Shown one piece after another: positions 19,501 through 28,589 of a stretch of DNA of 64,000 bases. The notes under the pieces are model-generated. The model saw only the letters and a list, made by a program, of their open reading frames with translations, was not told the origin of the DNA and searched no databases. Positions within the stretch are counted from its first letter, which is position 1. The number at the start of each line of letters is the position of its first letter. Location of the stretch: the NCBI RefSeq assembly GCF_900460315.1, contig NZ_UHIO01000001.1, forward strand, positions 1,316,501-1,380,500. Reading direction: 5' to 3'. The stretch is from Veillonella criceti (GTDB taxonomy: Bacteria > Bacillota > Negativicutes > Veillonellales > Veillonellaceae). The position numbers and the translations under genes were made by a program.

Positions 19501-22500
19501 TCACCAGATTTAACAACTGTATCACCAAGAATAATGGAGCCATCGTTACCAAGATCTACATTCTTATCTAGGTTAACAGTGAAAGTCTTAACGCCATCTT
19601 TAGTATCATTAGTGACATTGATATTTTCGCCACCAACTACATCAACAGCATCCTGACTGACTTCTTTAATAACGTCTTTACCTTTATCGTCAATGTTGGA
19701 TAAATCTTTATTAGCAGCATTATCGATTTTTTCTTTAGTGGCTGCATTAAGATCAACTACTAAATCGTTACCAACTACCTTGCTTTCTACAGCACCGTTT
19801 TCAGCACCTTTTACACCGAAACCAGCATTAGCTTTATTAACAGTGATTTCACCATTATCGCTAGCTACGGTTACGGATTGAAGGGCATTACCAGCTGTTT
19901 CTTTTACAGTTTCTAGATTGTTGTTGATTGTATCAACTTTATCCGTAATTGTATTTACTTTGCCGTCAACACCATCAATACGTTTGCCTAAATCGGTCGA
20001 TACATTATGTAATTGACCACCAGTTACCGCATCAGTGGATCCAGCTTCTACTTTTCCTTCACCAAGGTTAGAAACAACTTTACCACCAGCATTGATGCCG
20101 TCTTTTGTTACGGATGGACCTTCTTTAATTGTTAAGCCCTCAGTACCTAAACTTGCACCACCAACAGTTACACCATTAGCATCAACTTTAGTAGTATCAC
20201 CAACTGTAATGGCACCTGCTTCACTAACAGCAACGCCGCCATTGTTAACAGTCGTACCACCAGCTGTGATAGACCCAGTAGTGCCAAGGTCAATGTTGTT
20301 TTTCATATTAACTGTGAAAGTCTTAACGCCATCTTCCATAGCATTGGTTACTTCCACGTTGTTACCACCTTTAACGTCTACAGCACTTTGCGTTACTTCT
20401 TTAATAACGTCTTTGCCTTTGTCATCAAGGTTGGAAAGATCTTTATTAGCAGCATTATCGATTTTTTCTTTAGTTGCTGCCGTAAGATCAACTACTAAAT
20501 CATTACCTACTACTTTGCTTTCTACCGCGCCGTTTTCAGCACCTTTTACACCAAAGCCAGCATTGGCTTTATTAACAGTAATTTCACCATTATCGCCAGC
20601 TACTGTAACAGTTTGAAGGGCATTACCAGCTGTTTCTTTTACAGTTTCTAGATTATTGTTGATTGTATTAACTTTATCAGTAATTGTATTTACCTTGCCA
20701 TCAACACCATCAATACGACTACCTAATTCTGTGGAAACATTGTATAATTGACCACCTGTTACAGCATCAGTGGAACCGGCTTCTACTTTGCCTTCGCCAA
20801 GATTAGAAACAACTTTGCCACCTGCATTGATGCCATCTTTAGTTACGGATGGGCCTTCTTTAATTGTTAAGCCATCAGTACCCAAGCTTGCATCACCAGC
20901 AGTAACGGAGCCATTAGGGCCAAGGTCAAGATTATTCTTCACATTTACTGTGTATGTTTTAACGCCATCTTCAGTGGCATTAGTAACTTCTACATTATTG
21001 CCGCCTTTAACGTCTACAGCACTTTGTGTAACTTCTTTGATAACGTCTTTGCCTTTATCGTCAAGGTTGGATAAGTCTTTATTAACAGCATTGTCGATTT
21101 TTTCTTTAGTGGCTGCATTAAGATCAACTACTAAATCACTACCAACTACTTTGCTTTCTACAGCGCCATCTTTAGCACCTTTTACACCGAAACCAGCATT
21201 AGCTTTATTTACAGTAATTTTGCCATTGTCGCCAGATACTGTTACTGTTTGAAGGGCATTACCTGCTACTACAGTGCCATCTTCTACAGACTTTTTAAGT
21301 TCTTGTAATTGATTATAAGTAACAACATCGCCAGCTTTTGTACCATCCGCTACATTAGTAATCTGCGTATTATTAGCATTGATGCCGCCTTTAGTAATGG
21401 ATGGACCTTCATTAATAGTTAAGCCACCTTCATTAAGTGTAGTACCACCTACATTGATGTTACCGCCCTTAATTACAGTATCGCCTACTTTAAATTCACC
21501 TTGTGGCTGTAAAGTTACACCACCATTGTTAATGGTTGTGCCACCTACCGTTACATTCCCAGATTTAACAACTGTATCACCAAGCGTAATGGAACCATCA
21601 TTACCAAGATTTACGTTCTTATTGAGGTTAACTGTAAAGGTCTTAACTCCATCTTTGGTATCGTTAGCAACATTAATGTTATCGCCACCAACTACGTCAA
21701 CAGCATCTTGACTTACTTCTTTAATAACGTCTTTGCCTTTATCACCAAGGTTGGAAAGGTCTTTATTAGCTGCATTGTCGATTTTTTCTTTAGTTGTTGC
21801 ATTGAGGTCAACTACTAAATCATTGCCAACTACTTTACTTTCTACCGCGCCGTTTTCAGCACCTTTTACACCAAAACCAGCATTGGCTTTATTAACAGTA
21901 ATTTCACCATTGTTGCCAGATACTGTTACTGTTTGAAGAGCATTACCAGCTGTTTCTTTTACAGTTTCTAGATTATTGTTGATTGTATTAACTTTATCCG
22001 TAATTGTATTTACCTTACCATCAACACCATCAATACGTTTGCCTAAATCGGTAGATACATTATGTAATTGACCACCTGTTACAGCATCAGTGGAGCCAGC
22101 TTCTATTTTACCTTCGCCAAGGTTAGAAACAACTTTACCACCAGCATTGATACCATCTTTTGTTACAGATGGACCTTCTTTAATGGTTAAACCATTAGTA
22201 CCTAAGCTTGCATCACCAGTAGTTACACCATTAGCATCAACTTTAGTATCACCAGCGGTAATAGAACCATTAGCTCCAAGGTCAATGTTGTTTTTCATGT
22301 TAACTGTGAAAGTCTTAACGCCATCTTCCATAGCATTGGTTACTTCCACATTGTTACCACCTTTAACGTCTACAGCACTTTGCGTTACTTCTTTAATAAC
22401 GCCTTTGCCTTTATCGTCAAGGTTGGAAAGGTCTTTATTAGCAGCATTGTCGATTTTTTCTTTAGTTGCTGCATTGAGGTCAACTACTAAATCATTACCA

Positions 22501-25500
22501 ACTACTTTGCTTTCTACAGCGCCATCTTTAGCACCTTTTACACCGAAACCAGCATTTTCTTTGTCAACAGTAATTTCACCATTATCGCCTGCTACGGTTA
22601 CAGTTTGAAGGGCGCTACCTGCGGTGCCTTCTACACTAGTTACACGGTCAGTTAAATTATTAACTTCTGTCTTAACTGTGCCCACATCGTTCTTAACAGT
22701 AGTTACTTCTGTTTTTAATGTGCCAACATCATTTGTAACGGTTTCAAGATTGTTGTTGATTGTATTAACTTTATCAGTAATTGTATTTACCTTGCCATCA
22801 ACACCATCAATACGACTACTTAATTCTGTGGAAACATTATGTAATTGACCACCTGTTACAGCATCAGTGGAACCTGCTTCTACTTTGCCTTCACCAAGAT
22901 TAGAAACAACTTTGCCACCTGCATTGATACCGTCTTTAGTTACGGCTGGGCCTTCTTTAAGTGTTAAACCATCAGTACCCAAGCTTGCATCACCAGCAGT
23001 AACGGAGCCATTAGGGCCAAGGTCAAGATTATTCTTCACATTTACTGTGTATTTTTTAACGCCATCTTCAGTAGCATTAGTAACCTCAACATTGTTACCA
23101 CCTTTAACATCTACAGCACTTTGTGTAACTTCTTTAATAACATCTTTGCCTTTATCGTCAAGGTTAGAAAGGTCTTTGTTAACTGCATTGTCGATTTTTT
23201 CTTTAGTTGCTGCATTAAGATCAACAACTAAATCATTGCCTACCACTTTGCTTTCTACCGCGCCATTTTCAGCACCTTTTACGCCAAAACCAGCGTTAGC
23301 TTTATTTACAGTAATTTCGCCATTGTCGCCAGATACTGTTACTGTTTGAAGGGCATCACCTGCTACTACAGTGCCATCTTCTACAGACTTTTTAAGTTCT
23401 TGTAATTGATTATAAGTAACAACATCGCCAGCTTTTGTACCATCAGCTACATTAGTAATCTGCGTATTATTAGCATTGATGCCGCCTTTAGTAATGGATG
23501 GACCTTCGTTAATAGTTAAGCCACCTTCATTAAGTGTAGTACCACCTACATTGATGTTACCGCCCTTAATTACAGTATCGCCTACTTTAAATTCACCTTG
23601 TGGCTGTAAAGTTACACCACCATTATTAATAGTTGTGCCACCTACTGTTACGTCACCAGATTTAACAACTGTATCACCAAGAGTAATGGAGCCATCGTTA
23701 CCAAGATCTACATTCTTATCTAGGTTAACAGTGAAAGTCTTAACGCCATCTTTAGTATCATTAGTGACATTGATATTTTCGCCACCAACTACATCAACAG
23801 CATCCTGACTGACTTCTTTAATAACGTCTTTACCTTTATCGTCAATGTTGGATAAATCTTTATTAGCAGCATTATCGATTTTTTCTTTAGTCGCTGCCGT
23901 TAAGTCTACTACTAAATCGTTTCCTACTACTTTACTTTCTACAGCACCATTTTCAGCACCTTTTACGCCGAAACCAGCGTTAGCTTTATTTACAGTGATT
24001 TCACCATTGTCGCCAGCTACTGTTACTGTTTGAAGTGCGCTACCTGCTGTGCCTTCAACACTTGTTACACGGTCAGTTAAATTGTTAACTTCTGTCTTAA
24101 CTGTGCCTACGTCATTCTTAACCGTCGTTACTTCTGTTTTTAAAGTACCTACATCATTCTTTACAGTGGTTACTTCTGTTTTTAATGTTCCAACATCATT
24201 TGTAACCGTTTCAAGTTTATTATTGACAGTCTTAATGTTTTCAGTATTGGTATTTACTTTTTCTGTAAGCGTATTTACCTTACCGTCAACACCATCAATA
24301 CGTTTGCCTAAATTGGTAGATACATTATGTAATTGACCACCTGTTACCGCATCAGTGGAGCCAGCTTCTATTTTACCTTCGCCAAGGTTAGAAACAACTT
24401 TACCACCAGCATTGATACCATCTTTTGTTACGGATGGACCTGCTTTAATGGTTAAACCATTATCAGTTACAGATGTTACGCCTGTTTCTAAACCGGAATT
24501 GTTTAGTTTGGTATTGCCTACTGTAATAGAACCATTGGAACCAAGGTCAATGTTGTTTTTCATGTTAACTGTGAAAGTCTTAACGCCATCTGCTGTAACA
24601 TTGGTTACTTCCACATTATTACCACCTTTAACGTCTACAGCACTTTGCGTTACTTCTTTAATAACGTCTTTACCTTTATCGTCAAGGTTGGATAAGTCTT
24701 TATTAGCAGCATTATCGATTTTTGCTTTAGTCGCTGCCGTAAGATCAACTACTACATCGTTACCAACTACTTTGCTTTCTACGGCGCCGTCCTTAGCACC
24801 TTTCACACCGAAACCAGCATTTGCTTTATTAACAACAATCTCACCGGTATCACCTTTAACACTTACAGTCTGCAAGGCACTGCCAGCTGTTTTTTCAACA
24901 TCACTCACACGACCTGTTAAATTAGTTACATCGGATTTCACTTGTCCAAGATCTGTTTTAACGCCAGCTACATCAGTTTTTACACCAGCTACCTCAGTTT
25001 TCACACCGGCTACATCAGCTTTCACGCCAGCTACATCACTGGTCACTTTATATAATTGACCACCAGTCACAGCATCAGTAGAACCATCAAGTATAGCCCC
25101 TTCTGCTACATTTGTTACTTTTTGATTACCTGCATCAACGCCAGCTTTAGTTACTGATGGACCATTTTTAATTGTTAAACCATTATCTCCAAGCGCTGTA
25201 GCCCCCATAGTAACTTGAGCGCTATAATGCATGTCGATTCCTTTACCATTGATTGTCGTAAGACCAACTTTTAGACCATCATTATTCATAGAAACACTGC
25301 CCGTTTTTACAGAACCATCACGGCCAAGATCAAGTTGATTATTCACATTCACAGCAAACGTTTTAACACCATTATCTGTAGTAGTATTAACGGTTACATT
25401 GCTACCGCCAGTTACATTAACAGCATTTTGAGAGGTTTCCTTAATTACATTTTTCCCCGCCTCTGAAACATTGGATAAATCTTTATCAGCTGCATTATTA

Positions 25501-26624
25501 ATTTTTGCTTTAGTCGCAGCCGTTAAATCAAGAGCTACATTTTGCCCAGAAACATTACTTTCAACCATGCCACCCTTAGCACCTACGATACCAAATGCAG
25601 CATTTCCTTTATTAACAGTTACCGTTTTACCTGTATCATCTTTTACAGTAACGGACTGAAGCGCAGAATCAGCTGTTGTTTTAATTGTATTAACATTACG
25701 TTCTACCGTTGTTACACGGCCATCAATACCATCAACACGCTTACCTAAATTATCTACACTTGTTTTAACGCCGTATAATTGACCACCCGTTACGGCATCT
25801 TTAGAATTAGCCGCTAACGCACCATCTGCAATATTGCTTACTTTTTTACCAGCTCCATCAATGCCCGCTTTAGTCACAGATGGACCACCAGCAACAGCCA
25901 AGCCATTTTTATCCAACGTATTGCCGCCCGCTTTAATGCTACCATTAGTCCCTAAATCCACACTAGGCGCTAAATCAACAGTATATGTTTTACTACCATT
26001 AGCATTCGTAGCTTCTGAAACGGTTACGTTCTTACTGCCTTTAATATCTGTTCCTTTTACATTCTTAACTAAATCGTTAAGTTTCTTTTCCCCTGCATCA
26101 GATAAATTACTTAAATCACGATTAGCGGCATTCTTAGATTCATCAAGTGCCGTTTTAGAATTACTATTCGCATCATTAATTTTCTTTAATGTCGCATCAT
26201 CAAGGCCAATGGAAAGCACTTGGTAACGACTTTCATATCGTTCATTAACAGCAGGTTTATTTCTACCTGGACGAACTGTTTCTTGTGAGCCATTCAAGAA
26301 GGACCCCATCTTAACTGTTACACCACGATTAGCAGCGCCTTCTACTAATAGTTTATACTGTACCCCATTACCAGCATCCCAACCTACACCATTGTAGCCT
26401 TGATTGGTTTTATTGGCATCCATGAACATCTGACTGCGATCTGTTGTAATCAAACTGGCATCCGCCGTTCCAAAAGCCCCTAACAATACAGCGCCTACTA
26501 AACCAGAAAGAACGACGCCTTTAACGCGTTTAGATGTGCCATTCTGATGACTTTTAGCCAGTTCAGACACAACCACATACATTCCTTTAGTTTTACTCCA
26601 CACAACCTTAAATACCTTATTCAT
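16593..26624 (-). CDS. Giant trimeric autotransporter adhesin, 3,343 aa, mosaic stalk repeats
   Basis: Very long outer-membrane adhesin. Residues 1-30 (MNKVFKVVWSKTKGMYVVVS) are an extended signal peptide region (ESPR), followed by a hydrophobic signal core ending ...FGTADA. A short unique head (about 58-150) precedes more than 3,000 residues of stalk. About ten copies of a module containing NKANAGFGVKGA, VVDLTAATKEKIDNA and KDLSNLDDKGKDVIKE alternate with GGTTINNGG-type β-segments, DAVTGGQL necks and coiled coils. The YadA anchor lies at about 3,207-3,281, followed by an extra coiled-coil tail of about 60 residues. ATG 26624 has AAAGGAG upstream, and the frame stays open to 26,666 without a better start. 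Long open frames on the opposite strand are compositional shadows. Confidence 0.95.
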   Translation of the reverse strand: MNKVFKVVWSKTKGMYVVVSELAKSHQNGTSKRVKGVVLSGLVGAVLLGAFGTADASLITTDRSQMFMDANKTNQGYNGVGWDAGNGVQYKLLVEGAANRGVTVKMGSFLNGSQETVRPGRNKPAVNERYESRYQVLSIGLDDATLKKINDANSNSKTALDESKNAANRDLSNLSDAGEKKLNDLVKNVKGTDIKGSKNVTVSEATNANGSKTYTVDLAPSVDLGTNGSIKAGGNTLDKNGLAVAGGPSVTKAGIDGAGKKVSNIADGALAANSKDAVTGGQLYGVKTSVDNLGKRVDGIDGRVTTVERNVNTIKTTADSALQSVTVKDDTGKTVTVNKGNAAFGIVGAKGGMVESNVSGQNVALDLTAATKAKINNAADKDLSNVSEAGKNVIKETSQNAVNVTGGSNVTVNTTTDNGVKTFAVNVNNQLDLGRDGSVKTGSVSMNNDGLKVGLTTINGKGIDMHYSAQVTMGATALGDNGLTIKNGPSVTKAGVDAGNQKVTNVAEGAILDGSTDAVTGGQLYKVTSDVAGVKADVAGVKTEVAGVKTDVAGVKTDLGQVKSDVTNLTGRVSDVEKTAGSALQTVSVKGDTGEIVVNKANAGFGVKGAKDGAVESKVVGNDVVVDLTAATKAKIDNAANKDLSNLDDKGKDVIKEVTQSAVDVKGGNNVEVTNVTADGVKTFTVNMKNNIDLGSNGSITVGNTKLNNSGLETGVTSVTDNGLTIKAGPSVTKDGINAGGKVVSNLGEGKIEAGSTDAVTGGQLHNVSTNLGKRIDGVDGKVNTLTEKVNTNTENIKTVNNKLETVTNDVGTLKTEVTTVKNDVGTLKTEVTTVKNDVGTVKTEVNNLTDRVTSVEGTAGSALQTVTVAGDNGEITVNKANAGFGVKGAENGAVESKVVGNDLVVDLTAATKEKIDNAANKDLSNIDDKGKDVIKEVSQDAVDVVGGENINVTNDTKDGVKTFTVNLDKNVDLGNDGSITLGDTVVKSGDVTVGGTTINNGGVTLQPQGEFKVGDTVIKGGNINVGGTTLNEGGLTINEGPSITKGGINANNTQITNVADGTKAGDVVTYNQLQELKKSVEDGTVVAGDALQTVTVSGDNGEITVNKANAGFGVKGAENGAVESKVVGNDLVVDLNAATKEKIDNAVNKDLSNLDDKGKDVIKEVTQSAVDVKGGNNVEVTNATEDGVKKYTVNVKNNLDLGPNGSVTAGDASLGTDGLTLKEGPAVTKDGINAGGKVVSNLGEGKVEAGSTDAVTGGQLHNVSTELSSRIDGVDGKVNTITDKVNTINNNLETVTNDVGTLKTEVTTVKNDVGTVKTEVNNLTDRVTSVEGTAGSALQTVTVAGDNGEITVDKENAGFGVKGAKDGAVESKVVGNDLVVDLNAATKEKIDNAANKDLSNLDDKGKGVIKEVTQSAVDVKGGNNVEVTNAMEDGVKTFTVNMKNNIDLGANGSITAGDTKVDANGVTTGDASLGTNGLTIKEGPSVTKDGINAGGKVVSNLGEGKIEAGSTDAVTGGQLHNVSTDLGKRIDGVDGKVNTITDKVNTINNNLETVKETAGNALQTVTVSGNNGEITVNKANAGFGVKGAENGAVESKVVGNDLVVDLNATTKEKIDNAANKDLSNLGDKGKDVIKEVSQDAVDVVGGDNINVANDTKDGVKTFTVNLNKNVNLGNDGSITLGDTVVKSGNVTVGGTTINNGGVTLQPQGEFKVGDTVIKGGNINVGGTTLNEGGLTINEGPSITKGGINANNTQITNVADGTKAGDVVTYNQLQELKKSVEDGTVVAGNALQTVTVSGDNGKITVNKANAGFGVKGAKDGAVESKVVGSDLVVDLNAATKEKIDNAVNKDLSNLDDKGKDVIKEVTQSAVDVKGGNNVEVTNATEDGVKTYTVNVKNNLDLGPNGSVTAGDASLGTDGLTIKEGPSVTKDGINAGGKVVSNLGEGKVEAGSTDAVTGGQLYNVSTELGSRIDGVDGKVNTITDKVNTINNNLETVKETAGNALQTVTVAGDNGEITVNKANAGFGVKGAENGAVESKVVGNDLVVDLTAATKEKIDNAANKDLSNLDDKGKDVIKEVTQSAVDVKGGNNVEVTNAMEDGVKTFTVNMKNNIDLGTTGSITAGGTTVNNGGVAVSEAGAITVGDTTKVDANGVTVGGASLGTEGLTIKEGPSVTKDGINAGGKVVSNLGEGKVEAGSTDAVTGGQLHNVSTDLGKRIDGVDGKVNTITDKVDTINNNLETVKETAGNALQSVTVASDNGEITVNKANAGFGVKGAENGAVESKVVGNDLVVDLNAATKEKIDNAANKDLSNIDDKGKDVIKEVSQDAVDVVGGENINVTNDTKDGVKTFTVNLDKNVDLGNDGSIILGDTVVKSGDVTVGGTTINNGGVTLQPQGEFKVGDTVINGGSVTVGGTTINNGGITVGDLGTITVGGTTISNGGLTIENGPSISLGGINAGSTKITNVSNGTQDGDVVTYNQLQEVKNIAEGGAATAGSALQSITINDGNGGVVTVNKGNASFGIIGNPNGGMVESKVDGQNLVVDLTAATKERINNAADKQLSNLDDKGKDVIKEVSQNAVDVVGGKNITVDTSTKDDVKTFTVNLDKNVDLGSDGFIKTGGTTISDNGITVGSPTAGNTSVTDGGVTVGDTAVANDGLTIKDGPSITKGGIDAGSKVITNIAEGQNAGDAVNKGQLDKVNNRVDSLDTKVNGIGGKVDTLEKGLGNLGGKVDDLNGRVDGLDKGLSDLGGKVDGLNDKVDGLGKDVKDLGSKVDGLGDKVDGLNNRVDGLDKDVKGLGDQVKGLNDNVKNLGDKVDGFDDRLTNVEKTAGSALQGVTIGADENGQADGVNISKEKNRVDIVGKTDEAGKQNIVTAVDGNKVTVDLSDSAKESLANAENAANKDLSNLTKEGKENIGKAFHVVGDTGIKVTDMTDKSTGEKYSVVEIDDATYAKIYEEIVIENPGEIIGGRDRDTASDSRKNSSTESRFRAPTKPTNTSGVKLPNKIILNKDKGGFYVGNAGLKTDGLQVWVNATDDNLRADYGSNDVTFRNSEGEIDARYGREGLQIGNTTSLTDKALTVDGSSLTGTALNVNGSSLTGDALTIGGGAADKNATSDQTKLTATSIAIGGVEFATKNSETGLIETNNIADGNIAEGSRQAITGGQLYPIKQQVETNTASIGVLGEVVNAHGQAIRGLASEIQNVRDESAEGDAMAASLAALNPLPYVEGERGQVMAGVGTYRGKQALAVGYAYAPNNDQQYTLGLSYGQGGKAMANVGATFRIGAGDAAKTTSSVASLSNKVETLEAQNQAQKAQFESELSAKQNQIDAQNDRIAKLEALVQQLAQR
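18170..18540. repeat. 21-bp-period heptad repeats in the giant adhesin (C-terminal stalk)
   Basis: About 17 imperfect 21-bp units encode heptads of the type LGDKVDG / LNNRVDG / LDKDVKG, a long canonical coiled coil shortly before the last module and anchor. Confidence 0.85.
19443..19738. repeat. ~300-bp segment nearly identical to 23,595-23,890
   Basis: The part of the adhesin gene encoding GGVTLQPQ...NIDDKGKDVIKE reads almost base-for-base the same as the segment 4,152 bp to the right. Only isolated differences were found by eye (for example AGAATAATGG against AGAGTAATGG). Neighbouring modules are more diverged, so this looks like a recent copy or gene-conversion tract. Confidence 0.75.
20644..21945. 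repeat. 1.3-kb block of the adhesin gene, copy A (copy B at 22,741-24,042)
   Basis: The block recurs at a constant offset of 2,097 bp (699 codons) with high identity: for example ATCTGCGTATTATTAGC occurs at 21,361 and 23,458. It spans one full module with its GGVTLQPQ β-segments. Similarity drops on both sides. Confidence 0.82.
22741..24042. repeat. 1.3-kb block of the adhesin gene, copy B
   Basis: This is the partner of 20,644-21,945, in frame at an offset of 2,097 bp. To its right the sequence changes to the 42-bp repeat tract, which is absent after copy A. Confidence 0.82.
24085..24200. repeat. 42-bp tandem repeats in the giant adhesin
   Basis: Units starting at 24,112 and 24,154, with partial units on both sides, encode NDVGTLKTEVTTVK (two heptads). 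A shorter version of the same array is at about 22,655-22,740 and none is found at the equivalent place near 20,640. The copy number therefore differs between modules of the same gene. Confidence 0.85.
24961..25044. repeat. Four 21-bp tandem repeats in the giant adhesin
   Basis: Units begin at 24,961, 24,982, 25,003 and 25,024 and encode VAGVK(T/A)(D/E)-type heptads of a coiled coil near the N-terminal end of the stalk. Confidence 0.88.
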
Positions 26625-27626
26625 GTTATATTGCTCCTTTACTTTCCCAATAACAACCCTAAGCAAATAACTATTTGTACATACTGCTTATCACACTATG
26701 ACATCACACATAAATTTATACCAACACACATTACTTATTACAAATCCAATCAAAACATCTACGACTTTCAATATTTAAAGTATAAAAATAATTTTATAAT
26801 CACAATATCGTAAATTATTTTTTGATTTTCTTATTTCTAAAGCCTACCAACATTGTATAAATAAACAAATCGTGTAATTATCACTCCTCTTCCATGAATA
26901 GCTCTATGCTTTGATCAACATATTCTCCCTCAACGCCCCTTTTCTCATTACTAAATAAACTCAACTATAATATTCTACGATATATAGTCACAGGTTCTTA
27001 AAAGAGCACATTTATTGTCAGGCATACAGCTCATTTATTTATCACTTCATTTAATTCTTTATTCATATTATCACCTTTTATTTATATGTGCAACTACACT
27101 AGACTAAATTATTTCACAAAAAACTCATTGATGTATTATTTATATATAATACTGTTTATAAAATCAATAAAATCAAGGTTTATAAGCTTATAATATAATA
27201 TTTTTATGTTAAACGATAAACTAACAGCTCATTTCCCTGGATCGATAAGTCCATTCACAAGATACACGTAATGTGTTCGATAAATATTTTATGAATATTT
27301 TTTAATTCGAATTTATTCAATTCACAATTTCCCCATAATCTTTTATTATCAACACTACTTGTTAATGACAATAATTAATACGATATCTCTTCTCACTAAA
27401 CTTTACGCCCTTTTTGTGTTACATCAAGTGTACACCTGTCTATTTTTACTCTTTTATAATCTCTACAAATTTTATCATTAATTCACAGCATGAATTTTTA
27501 TTTACTTTTATGTATTTTTAATCCACTAAGCAAAAACAACAACACAAAAAGCAAAACACTAATTAACCAGAAAACCTCTTAAATTTTATTAATAATAACT
27601 TTATTGCCATATCGTTTTTTAACAAT
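26625..27626. other. ~1-kb AT-rich gene-free region upstream of the giant adhesin
   Basis: No credible reading frame on either strand. It is strongly AT-rich with many TATAAT-like words. A weak leftward promoter can be proposed at 26,779-26,805 (TTGTGA, a 15-bp spacer, TATACT), about 155 bp before the adhesin ATG. The rest holds nothing recognisable. The unusual length suggests a long regulatory region or a decayed gene. Confidence 0.5.
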
Positions 27627-27679
27627 AAAAAAAGGCCATAACTAAATACGGAATCATTCCGTCTCTAGTTACAGCCTTT
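27627..27679 (-). terminator. Terminator of the dapF-ptsI-ptsH-flavoprotein cluster
   Basis: Read leftwards, an interrupted stem (AAAGGC/GCCTTT, TAGTT/AACTA, ACGGAA/TTCCGT) with a 3-nt loop is followed by seven T, about 20 bp past the stop of the flavin-binding protein. Confidence 0.9.
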
Positions 27680-27698
27680 GGCCTTTATATTCACTCAG

Positions 27699-28169
27699 TT
27701 AATTATGTTCTTTACAAGTCATTGATTCGCAAACAAGTTTCAATACTGCTGTATTCTTCACAGCTGCTAGGGGCAACTCCCAATCAGTGGTATGCGTATA
27801 GTGCTTCATAATCATTTGCAACGCTTTTATTTTCTCTGCGTCCTCTTCGACAAATGAAACTTGACCTTCACCAATAACACTATAGAAAGTGGAAGAATAA
27901 CCACAAGCAACTGCCGCTGGTATTATCTCATAGCCACCATCCAACTCGAAGCCTACATAACCATTCGTTTTTAGTAGATTAATTTTTTTACCTTCTGAGG
28001 CACCATGACAATAGAAGACATAGCCTCCATCGTCCCGTTCATAACCAAAATGAAGAGGTACAATATAAATTCGCTCCTCATCATGAATACCTAAACGAAT
28101 AATTTGACACGCCTCTATAATTTCTTCGATGCGCTGCTCTGAGGTAACCTCTCTATCACTACGTCGCAT
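27699..28169 (-). CDS. Pyridoxamine 5'-phosphate oxidase-like flavin-binding protein (NimA-type)
   Basis: This 156-residue single-domain split-barrel protein starts MRRSDREVTSEQRIEEIIEACQIIRLG, the usual N-terminus of NimA/5-nitroimidazole-reductase-like flavoproteins. It continues with YIVPLHFGYE and YFYCHGA-like strands (YVFYCHGASEGKKINLLK). Such proteins bind FMN or another flavin, and most have unknown substrates; some reduce nitroimidazoles. Nothing here proves resistance activity. It follows ptsH by 8 bp with no clear Shine-Dalgarno of its own, so translation is probably coupled to ptsH. It is the last gene before the terminator. Confidence 0.85.
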   Translation of the reverse strand: MRRSDREVTSEQRIEEIIEACQIIRLGIHDEERIYIVPLHFGYERDDGGYVFYCHGASEGKKINLLKTNGYVGFELDGGYEIIPAAVACGYSSTFYSVIGEGQVSFVEEDAEKIKALQMIMKHYTHTTDWELPLAAVKNTAVLKLVCESMTCKEHN

Positions 28170-28177
28170 TTTAACAC

Positions 28178-28438
28178 TTAGTCTTGATGAGAAGTTAAAA
28201 ACTCTGCTAATTTTTCAACAGCTTCTGCTTCATCAGGACCATCAGCAGTCAATACGACTTCAGAACCTTTAGTAGCACCTAATGTTAATACGGTTAAAAT
28301 TGATTTAGCATCTGCTTTCTTTTCACCTACGGCAATAGTAATCTTGGATGCAAATTTAGCAGCTAACTGCGTAAAAAGTGTAGCAGGGCGAGCATGTAAG
28401 CCAGATTCATTTGTAATTACTACTGTTTTTTCAGTCAT
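28178..28438 (-). CDS. ptsH: PTS phosphocarrier protein HPr
   Basis: This 86-residue HPr transfers phosphate from enzyme I to EIIA proteins. The active-site motif ESGLHARPAT holds His15. The regulatory motif DAKSILTVLTLG holds Ser46, the site phosphorylated by HPr kinase in Firmicutes, so it may also serve carbon catabolite control. It sits between ptsI (upstream) and the flavin-binding gene. A 151-bp gap after ptsI leaves room for a separate promoter. No sugar-specific EII genes are in this window. Confidence 0.95.
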   Translation of the reverse strand: MTEKTVVITNESGLHARPATLFTQLAAKFASKITIAVGEKKADAKSILTVLTLGATKGSEVVLTADGPDEAEAVEKLAEFLTSHQD

Positions 28439-28589
28439 AATGGATACCTTCCTTTATAAAATGCATTATAATGCCATTAACACAAGTATAAAACAGAAAC
28501 TAGTCCCAATTTAGGTACTACTCTACTTTATATCTTATAAAACTTTTACTATTATAGCAAGTATGGGTATAAAGTTCAGCTACTAAACT

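Noticed and set aside
17854-26226. Many long plus-strand open frames opposite the giant adhesin, rich in Pro, Ser, Thr and Leu
   Set aside because: They mirror the repetitive codons of the real minus-strand gene, recur with the same repeat period, lack ribosome-binding sites and show low-complexity sequence.
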